From contig NC_052678.1 in the NCBI RefSeq assembly GCF_016802725.1, forward strand, positions 1,962,501 to 2,026,500: 64,000 nucleotides of DNA, written 5' to 3'. The stretch is from Solenopsis invicta (lineage: Eukaryota > Arthropoda > Insecta > Hymenoptera > Formicidae). A program made the position numbers and the translations under genes. Positions 57,828 through 64,000 of this stretch are shown one piece after another; within the stretch, counting starts at the first letter, position 1, and every line of letters starts with the position of its first letter. The notes beneath the pieces are model-generated. The model saw only the letters and a list, made by a program, of their open reading frames with translations. It had not been told where the DNA came from and made no database searches.

Positions 57828-60800
57828 ATGACGACGGTAGGCAATTTGAAACCTTTTGATCCGGCAATAGATGATATAGAGGTATGGACACGTACTTTTA
57901 AGGCATTTCTATTAGCGAATAATATGGAATACACGCCAATAGTACCAGAAGAAGCAGATGAAACAAAAATACTCATGTCGAGACGATGTGTAGCAACCTT
58001 ACTGTCCACGTTAGGTTTGTCAGTAGTAGGAACATTAATGTCTTTGCTCTCTCCAGCTCAACCGGAAGACAAGACACTTGACGAATTAATCACAATTCTC
58101 AAGATACACTACAAACCACCCCCAAAAGCACTAGCAGAAAGATATCGCTTCATGGGTAGGAAACAAAATCAAGGAGAATCGGTGGCTCAATTTCTAGCAG
58201 AATTAAGACGCTTAGCGGCAAATTGTAAGTTTGATAACGATCTCAACATTCGGTTAAGAGATCAGTTTGTATTCGGCTTACGCAGTGAAGTAGCACAAAA
58301 ACAGCTCTTCACGAAACCAGATGAAGTTACACTGGAAGACGTGGTCGCATTAGCTACAGCGCAGGAGCTCTCAGAACAAAGTCTGTCACTAGTCCGAGGA
58401 AATACAAACGCTCAACAAAAAGAAGAAGTAAATAAAGTAACAAAGAATATACCAGGTAAACAATCAAATATTTCAAAAAATAATTCACAGTATAAAGGAG
58501 GAGGAAAACCTACATATAATCAAAAGTATAAGAAAGAATGTCAAAGATGCGGTTCTACAGATCACAATGGTATAAAAAATTGTCCTCATAAAGAAACAAA
58601 ATGTTATGCATGCGGAAAATTTGGTCACTTATCTTTTAAATGTAGGAGTAGCGGACAAAAACAGTACTATCCACAGTCGAAGAAACCACAGGCTAGTCAG
58701 AGTAATATGGTGGATATTAGAGCAACAGAAGTTTTATCAACAAATCAAATGGAGAAAAAGAAAATTTGGATAACTTTGAAGATCAACGGCATTCCTCATC
58801 AGATGGAGATAGACACAGGCTGTGAAAGAAGCATGGTTTCAAAAGAATTTTGGAAAACCCTAGGGAAACCTACTTTATCAAAGTCAACGCTACAATTCAA
58901 GACGTACACAAATGAAATTTTCCATGCAATAGGTGAGCTAAATTGTAAGGTAAAGTACAACAATGAAACAATCGAACATGTATTTCCTGTGACACATGGT
59001 TCATCACTATTTGGAAGAGATTTATTGCGTAAAATTAAAATAGATTGGGCAGATATAGCCGCACAATGTAACAAAATCCAAGAAAATTTAACGCTAGAAG
59101 GCATTCTTAAAGAGTTTTCAGACATATTTGAGGAACCAAGGGGACGCATAAAAAAATTTAAAGCAAAAATAGTTCTTAAGGATGATGCGACACCCAAATT
59201 CATGAAATCTCGCCCTATTCCGTACGCAATCCAGGAGAAAGTAGATCAAGAACTAGACCGTATGGAAAAGTCTGGAATAATTGAACGAGTAGATCACAGT
59301 GAGTGGGCATCACCTTTGGTTGTAGTACCAAAGCCTAATGGACGAGTAAGAATCACAGGAGACTTTAAAAATACAGTGAATGCACAACTCCATATCACTC
59401 AATATCCAATTGCCAGACCAGAGCAAATTTTCAATACAGTAGGTGGCAGTTCTATATACTCAAAATTGGATGGCAGCAACGCATATCATCAAATGGAAGT
59501 AGAAGAGGAGTGCAAGAAATGTTTAGTAGTAAACACTCATAGAGGACTGTACCGTTACAACGTCCTTCCACAAGGGATATCATCGTCACCTGCTATCTTT
59601 CAAGAATTCTCAGACAAGATGCTACAAGGTATTCAGCGTACAGGTACTTATATCGATGACACGATCCTAGGTGACACAAATGAAAGAGAACATCTTCAAA
59701 ATTTGCGGAAGATTTTTAAAAGGATGCGTGAATGTAATTATTATGTAACAAAGGAGAAATGTGAATTTGGAAAATCACACGTAGAATTTCTAGGGCATAT
59801 TCTTTCAAAAAGAGGTATCCACACAGATCCAAATAAAGTGTCGGCAATGGAGATTATACAACGTCCACAAAATGTCACAGAATTAAAATCATTCTTAGGA
59901 CTGGTAAATTTTTATAATAAGTTTGTTCCTAATTTTGCAGATATATGTGAACCTCTCTATAGACTTACACGGGTAAACGAAAAATGGAACTGGACAAGCA
60001 AATGTGAATCAGCTTTCAATCGTGTAAAAAGCACTCTCGTTAGCGCCCCGATGCTAATGAATTACAATCCAGATCTTCCCATTGGAATCAGTTGTGATGC
60101 ATCATCAATTGGAATAGGCAGTGTACTGTTCCATAGAATTCAAGAAGGAGGGAAGACAATTGAAAAGCCAATAGCATTCACATCACGAGTACTCTCAGCA
60201 GCGGAGAAAAATTACTCACAAATAGAGAAAGAAGGACTTGCCATAATTCACGCTTTGAAGAAATTTTACCGATATTTGTGTGGTCGACAATTTATTTTGG
60301 TAACTGATCACAAACCACTGGTACACATCTTCAATCCGAAGACAACATTACAGCCATATGCAGCAGCACGACTTCATCGTTGGAGTATATACATGTCACA
60401 ATTTCAATACGACATTGAATATAGATCGACACATGAACATGGCAACGCTGACATACTATCACGCTTTCCAGACAAAAATACATTAGGAGAAGAAGAGGAA
60501 GCAAAAGAAGTAAATTTAATCGCAGAAGAGAACATGGAAAAATTGCCAATAACGTATAAGGAAATACGAATTGCTACAGCAAGAGACAAGGTATTATCCA
60601 AGGTTCTATCTTTCATAAACAATAAATGGCCAGGAGCAATAGAAAAAGAAGAGGAGGAACTACAGAGTTACTTCAAGAAACGAGAAGAATTAACTACTCA
60701 TCAAGGAATAATAATTTGGGGACTTCGAGTAATCATACCTAAAGTATTAAGAGAAAAGTTACTCAAGAATCTCCACGAAACACATGCAGGAATAGTGAGG

Positions 60801-61946
60801 ATGAAGGCATTAGCAAGACAGTTCATATGGTGGCCAAATATGGACAAGGAGATAGAAGAATTAGCAAGAAGTTGTACCAATTGTTGTTCAAATAGGCCTG
60901 ACCCTCCAAGTGCTCCTTTGCATCCATGGCAATTTCCAGAGAAACCTTGGCAGAGGCTTCACATTGATTTAGCTGGACCGTTACAAAACAGAATGTTTTT
61001 AATCATCATGGACGCACATACGAAATGGCCGGAAGTATATGATATGAAAACAGATACCACAAGTAAAAAGGTGATAGAAAAGCTAAGAGACAGTTTTGTG
61101 AGATTCGGTATTCCGGAACAAATAGTGTCAGATAATGGCAGACAGTTTATATCAGCTGAGTTTCAAAGATTTTGCAAGAACAACGGAATTAGACATACAA
61201 CAAGTTCTGTATATCACCCTCGTACTAACGGAGAGGCAGAACGCTTTGTACAGACATTCAAAAAAGCAGTACATAATTCAGAAGGAGATTTAACGTATCG
61301 GATTCAACGATTTTTATTTAATTATCGTTGCACGCCACATTCGACGACAGGAGCATCGCCAACGGAGTTACTTATAGGACGAAGACCTAGAAGTTTACTG
61401 GACTTAATTAAACCAGACGTATTCAAAACAGTAGCGGCTGCTCAAGCAAGACAAGAAAAAAGTTATAATACTCGCGTCAAGAATCGAAAATTTGAGAAAG
61501 GAGAAGAAGTATGGGTTCGTACATTTTCAAGAAATAAAGCTAAATGGTCGCTAGGAACTATTATTAAAGCTTTGGGTCCAGTCACGTATTTGGTTCGAGT
61601 CGGAGATCAACACTACAAGCGTCATGTAGATCAGATGTATAATGCCATGCCGCTTCAACTTAATTTTGAGAAAGCTCCAGAGAATGATGCTTTGTCAAGA
61701 AGACTTATAAAAAAAGAGCCAGATTCAGATTCTACATCTCCAGAGGGAAACGAAGAAGAAAGACCTGAAACAGCAGAGGAAGGAGCAGGTTCTTCAGAGT
61801 CAGAGCAATCGAATTCACGAGAACATCCAGGACAGAACAGAAATGAGAATACTCCATCATGTGGCAGACCTCAGAGAACAAGGAAGCCGCCGGATCGTCT
61901 CGAGTACAAGGCCAGGGGCACCCAAAAGGAATACGGTTCAAAATAA
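57828..61946 (+). CDS. Gag-Pol polyprotein of the Ty3/gypsy-type retrotransposon (1372 aa)
   Basis: One uninterrupted frame. Gag occupies residues 1 to about 280 and ends in two zinc knuckles (CQRCGSTDHNG..., a variant, and CYACGKFGHLSFKC, canonical; about 238-272). Protease has the DTG active site near 329 and FGRDLL about 70 residues later. Reverse transcriptase has RITGDFKN, LDGSNAYHQME, LPQGISSSP and the catalytic YIDDT near 608. RNase H begins CDASSIGIGS (about 756) with DHKPLVH and NADILSRF. Integrase has the HHCC finger (LHETHAG to CTNCC, about 981-1016) and the D, D, E residues in HIDLAGP (about 1046), SDNGRQF (about 1101) and GEAERF (about 1136). The tail is acidic and then RPQRTRKPPDRL. 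Gag and Pol share one frame, so no frameshift or readthrough signal is needed between them. Confidence 0.95.
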   Translation: MTTVGNLKPFDPAIDDIEVWTRTFKAFLLANNMEYTPIVPEEADETKILMSRRCVATLLSTLGLSVVGTLMSLLSPAQPEDKTLDELITILKIHYKPPPKALAERYRFMGRKQNQGESVAQFLAELRRLAANCKFDNDLNIRLRDQFVFGLRSEVAQKQLFTKPDEVTLEDVVALATAQELSEQSLSLVRGNTNAQQKEEVNKVTKNIPGKQSNISKNNSQYKGGGKPTYNQKYKKECQRCGSTDHNGIKNCPHKETKCYACGKFGHLSFKCRSSGQKQYYPQSKKPQASQSNMVDIRATEVLSTNQMEKKKIWITLKINGIPHQMEIDTGCERSMVSKEFWKTLGKPTLSKSTLQFKTYTNEIFHAIGELNCKVKYNNETIEHVFPVTHGSSLFGRDLLRKIKIDWADIAAQCNKIQENLTLEGILKEFSDIFEEPRGRIKKFKAKIVLKDDATPKFMKSRPIPYAIQEKVDQELDRMEKSGIIERVDHSEWASPLVVVPKPNGRVRITGDFKNTVNAQLHITQYPIARPEQIFNTVGGSSIYSKLDGSNAYHQMEVEEECKKCLVVNTHRGLYRYNVLPQGISSSPAIFQEFSDKMLQGIQRTGTYIDDTILGDTNEREHLQNLRKIFKRMRECNYYVTKEKCEFGKSHVEFLGHILSKRGIHTDPNKVSAMEIIQRPQNVTELKSFLGLVNFYNKFVPNFADICEPLYRLTRVNEKWNWTSKCESAFNRVKSTLVSAPMLMNYNPDLPIGISCDASSIGIGSVLFHRIQEGGKTIEKPIAFTSRVLSAAEKNYSQIEKEGLAIIHALKKFYRYLCGRQFILVTDHKPLVHIFNPKTTLQPYAAARLHRWSIYMSQFQYDIEYRSTHEHGNADILSRFPDKNTLGEEEEAKEVNLIAEENMEKLPITYKEIRIATARDKVLSKVLSFINNKWPGAIEKEEEELQSYFKKREELTTHQGIIIWGLRVIIPKVLREKLLKNLHETHAGIVRMKALARQFIWWPNMDKEIEELARSCTNCCSNRPDPPSAPLHPWQFPEKPWQRLHIDLAGPLQNRMFLIIMDAHTKWPEVYDMKTDTTSKKVIEKLRDSFVRFGIPEQIVSDNGRQFISAEFQRFCKNNGIRHTTSSVYHPRTNGEAERFVQTFKKAVHNSEGDLTYRIQRFLFNYRCTPHSTTGASPTELLIGRRPRSLLDLIKPDVFKTVAAAQARQEKSYNTRVKNRKFEKGEEVWVRTFSRNKAKWSLGTIIKALGPVTYLVRVGDQHYKRHVDQMYNAMPLQLNFEKAPENDALSRRLIKKEPDSDSTSPEGNEEERPETAEEGAGSSESEQSNSREHPGQNRNENTPSCGRPQRTRKPPDRLEYKARGTQKEYGSK

Positions 61947-61958
61947 GGGGGGAGGAAA
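61944..61958 (+). other. Polypurine tract
   Basis: TAAGGGGGGAGGAAA lies directly before the 3' LTR, where plus-strand DNA synthesis is primed in this class. It overlaps the Gag-Pol stop. Confidence 0.8.
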
Positions 61959-62160
61959 TGTGGTATATCGAGTCACGCGGTATGAACTTACTTGCATAGA
62001 CGTTCACGCACGCGCAGCAGAACTAGCGAAGCCGCATACGACGCTTAGAGTCACGTATATTCATAAAGATTCTTCTTATATATTATCAGCATTAATAAAG
62101 ACTAATATGTGCTTGTAAGACTGCTAGTGTATATGCCTTACCTTCCACTCGAACACAACA
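61959..62160 (+). repeat. 3' long terminal repeat
   Basis: Same length as the 5' LTR, with one substitution noted by eye. Confidence 0.93.
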
Positions 62161-63805
62161 ATTTTATTAAAAATATAATAACATTCAAAATTTATGTTGT
62201 TCCACAACTACCGTGATTGAGGGAAAATTTTAAGAGCAAATTCTTCTCGTGTTTAGACTTAACTTATACATATGACTACTATTGGTTTCTAACGTGGTCG
62301 CTACTCGGAGAAATTGATATTAGCGGTCTATTCGCCTGCCAAGACCTAACATTCTGCAATGTACTGAGAAAGTTCGCACATCGCTCGCACAGATTGTTCT
62401 GCACTATTGTCGGATTGAGTGTTCTGGCTTTCTGCTTCGTGCACAGTACGTGTCTCTCGTAATATCGATCTTTATTTGTTTTCTCTTTTTTTTCTTACAT
62501 TTTACAGAGTTTTATAAATTTCGCTTCTTTGGTACACGCAATACGTCTAATATGACAATAACAAGGTAAACCTTACGACCAAAGACATTTATCAAATTTA
62601 TGATTTGACGATTGCAGGTGAAAACGTGTGTCTTCAAGTAATCGCGTTGCTGCAGTTCCTCGGCGGATGCTACTGGATCATACCGCCCATTTGAGAAATC
62701 GTTCGAACGCGAAGACTTAGAGAGAATTAACAAAAGTCATTACAAAAATCCATAAATTCTGCAGTCCATCGCGGAAATACATTATATATTTACAAAACGT
62801 TAACATTGTGGAGCAATGTGAAAACTGTTACGCTGAAGAAACAAGTGTTCAATTATAAGATGTTAAAACATTCCATTTCTGTTTCCGTTCATAAAATAAA
62901 AATTTTAGTTTTAAAAAACGGTGTTTTGGATTTAAAACATTAAAGTTACAGATTTCACTTAACGTAAACGTTTCAGTGTTTTGTAAATATAAACGTATTT
63001 CCAAGTATTTAAAAAACGGAGACGGAAATACCAAAACAATTTAATGAAACGTGTCTTTTTAAGATGTAATGATTTCTAAAACGTCTCTAAACAATAGAAA
63101 AAAATACCCTTACGAAGTAATCGTAAGAATAGTATGTGTGCTCCGTGTAATACGTGATTAGTGTTCCTTCACGTTGATCCGTGAATTACATGACTGACTT
63201 TAGATTGTCAAGCATGCAAGGCAATATATGTCGGATTTTACATTTTTACATTTATATTATTTCACAACTTGAATGGAAGAACAGTAAAACGAGTGTTTCT
63301 ATATTATACGATATAGTTTACGTGTGTGATCACAATAAAGTGTAGTGAAACCTTTATTAAAATATCTTTCTTAATCGTTGACAATATTAACAATGCACAT
63401 CACGGTATTATCACACTGATCACTGTCTTACTTTACTAATAAATTTATTCTATTATTTGTATTTATCCTGCAAATCTTTTTGTAAGCTTAAAATACATAC
63501 GATCGTACTTCTCAATCTAAATATCAGTTGTACGTTATCGGCACACTAATATGCATTTCACTTGGATACACCAAAATAGAATTATATCACAAGATAATTG
63601 CAAGATAAATGGAACGAACGGTAAATATTCCATGATATCTTGCACGCTATTTTCCCTTTAAAAGGGTTACATAAAATTGGGCGTTTAAAATTTATATTTT
63701 CTGATTAAATTTAACTGATAATCAATTATCGCATTACAACTAACAAGGGGTACTTGCCAGCAGCGACATCGCCGATTTTAATAATATTTTATGGGTGTGC
63801 AGTAT

Positions 63806-64000
63806 CTAGAGGCGCGGCGAAGTTTTTGTAATTTAAAAATTTTTTATTTCAATAAAATTTTTTATTTCTTTTTCCTGTTTAATTCTTCGCCATCACCACT
63901 TGGGTTTTATTTAAAATCGTAAAGATACTATCACTTGGATTTTATTTGTTAAAAGTAGTACAGCAGTTATTTTAAACAGTACATCAATATATTCTCTTTA
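63806..64000. repeat. FB3-family arm fragment, cut by window end
   Basis: Starts CTAGAGGCGCGGCGAAG and continues through ATCACCACTTGGGTTTTA and AAGTAGTACAGCAGTTATTT, collinear with the FB3 right arm from about 27680. It abuts the end of the inverted duplication. Confidence 0.75.

Larger units (their letters stand above)
57550..62160 (+). mobile_element. Ty3/gypsy-type LTR retrotransposon (4611 bp)
   Basis: The 202-bp LTRs (57550-57751 and 61959-62160, TGTGG...ACAACA) differ at one base seen (GATTG/GACTG near their ends). A 5-bp duplication ATTTT flanks the element (57545-57549 and 62161-62165), and the left arm of the duplication shows the empty site near 40205. A primer-binding-like TGGCGACGAGGA follows 4 bp after the 5' LTR, and a purine tract AAGGGGGGAGGAAA precedes the 3' LTR. 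One Gag-Pol frame; no envelope gene. It looks recent and possibly complete. Confidence 0.95.
56825..62730 (+). pseudogene. Monocarboxylate-type (MFS) transporter gene remnant, right copy
   Basis: Counterparts of the three left-arm pieces, here on the + strand and split by the retrotransposon. Piece 1 (56825-57234) encodes LATGGVGGYLTGLSAGAVIG, then ETVLRRHFKVRLPLALMLKS, ending RASPY at a GT donor; it has adjacent TGA and TAA codons at 56903-56908 and a small deletion near its start. Piece 2 (about 62257-62445) is longer than on the left and in frame through LLGEIDISGLFACQDLTFCN and FAHRSHRLFCTIVGLSVLAF. Piece 3 (62628-62730) matches the left C-terminus but has TGA at 62692-62694 where the left copy has a Trp codon. 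Both copies are broken, at partly different places. Confidence 0.5.
55071..63805. repeat. Right arm of the large inverted duplication
   Basis: Reverse complement of 38609-43512, interrupted by the LTR retrotransposon (57550-62160). About 160 bp at 55242-55404 are absent from the left arm. A (TA)n tract lies at 56358-56417. The outer end stops at GGGTGTGCAGTAT and is followed at once by an FB3-family fragment. Confidence 0.93.

Noticed and set aside
60331..60622. Minus-strand frames across the retrotransposon
   Set aside because: Shadows of the Gag-Pol frame.
1..64000. tRNA genes, CRISPR arrays, bacterial-type operons and prophage
   Set aside because: No cloverleaf with box A/B, no regularly spaced direct repeats of CRISPR type and no bacterial gene features were seen; all coding signals are of animal or transposon type.

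Overview
The window looks like AT-rich nuclear DNA from an insect. The grounds are one spliced gene with GT-AG introns, several mariner (Tc1/mariner superfamily) elements with TA target duplications, many miniature inverted-repeat elements (MITEs), hAT and Ty3/gypsy-type elements, and no operons or ribosome binding sites. A hymenopteran, perhaps an ant, is my best guess, but that is inference. Only two coding units look intact. One is a four-exon fatty-acid elongase (ELO) gene on the + strand (17383-25870, 261 codons). The other is a young Ty3/gypsy LTR retrotransposon (57550-62160) with one 1372-residue Gag-Pol frame. Almost everything else is repeats, decayed transposase genes and duplicated gene fragments.

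Region 1 (1-15780) is an array of giant foldback elements (called GF1 here) with arms of about 1.84 kb. Adjacent elements meet head to head as perfect palindromes, and in both complete junctions a 905-bp deleted mariner sits exactly at the palindrome centre. The array therefore repeats with a period of 6738 bp. A 1286-bp Mos1-like mariner lies in the left arm of each unit, and a solo LTR lies in the right arm of the second unit.

Region 2 (15781-26209) holds a hairpin repeat with a CA tract and then the ELO gene. The TATA-like box of the gene is duplicated by an 8-bp target-site duplication around a 212-bp hAT-type MITE. ELO introns contain tandem GCAATATT-type arrays with inverted termini, a 5S rRNA-derived fragment, two related MITEs and a multi-level nest of TTAA and other elements. 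A paralogue in the GF1 loop shows the empty site of the outermost element of that nest.

Region 3 (26210-34864) is a second giant foldback (GF2) built around sequence related to GF1. It is interrupted by a smaller foldback (FB3) and by a nearly full-length mariner with two stops. A decayed hAT transposase of the zinc-finger-MYM/DUF4371 type follows.

Region 4 (38609-63805) is a large inverted duplication: two arms of about 4 kb of shared sequence separated by an 11.6-kb spacer. Each arm carries a decaying gene that resembles a monocarboxylate-type major facilitator transporter. After the duplication, a deleted mariner entered the left arm and the LTR retrotransposon entered the right arm; each arm preserves the empty site for the other's insertion. 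The spacer contains remnants of DNA transposons, among them a minus-strand transposon-type gene that ends in a ubiquitin-protease-like Cys/His fold. No tRNA genes or CRISPR arrays were seen.
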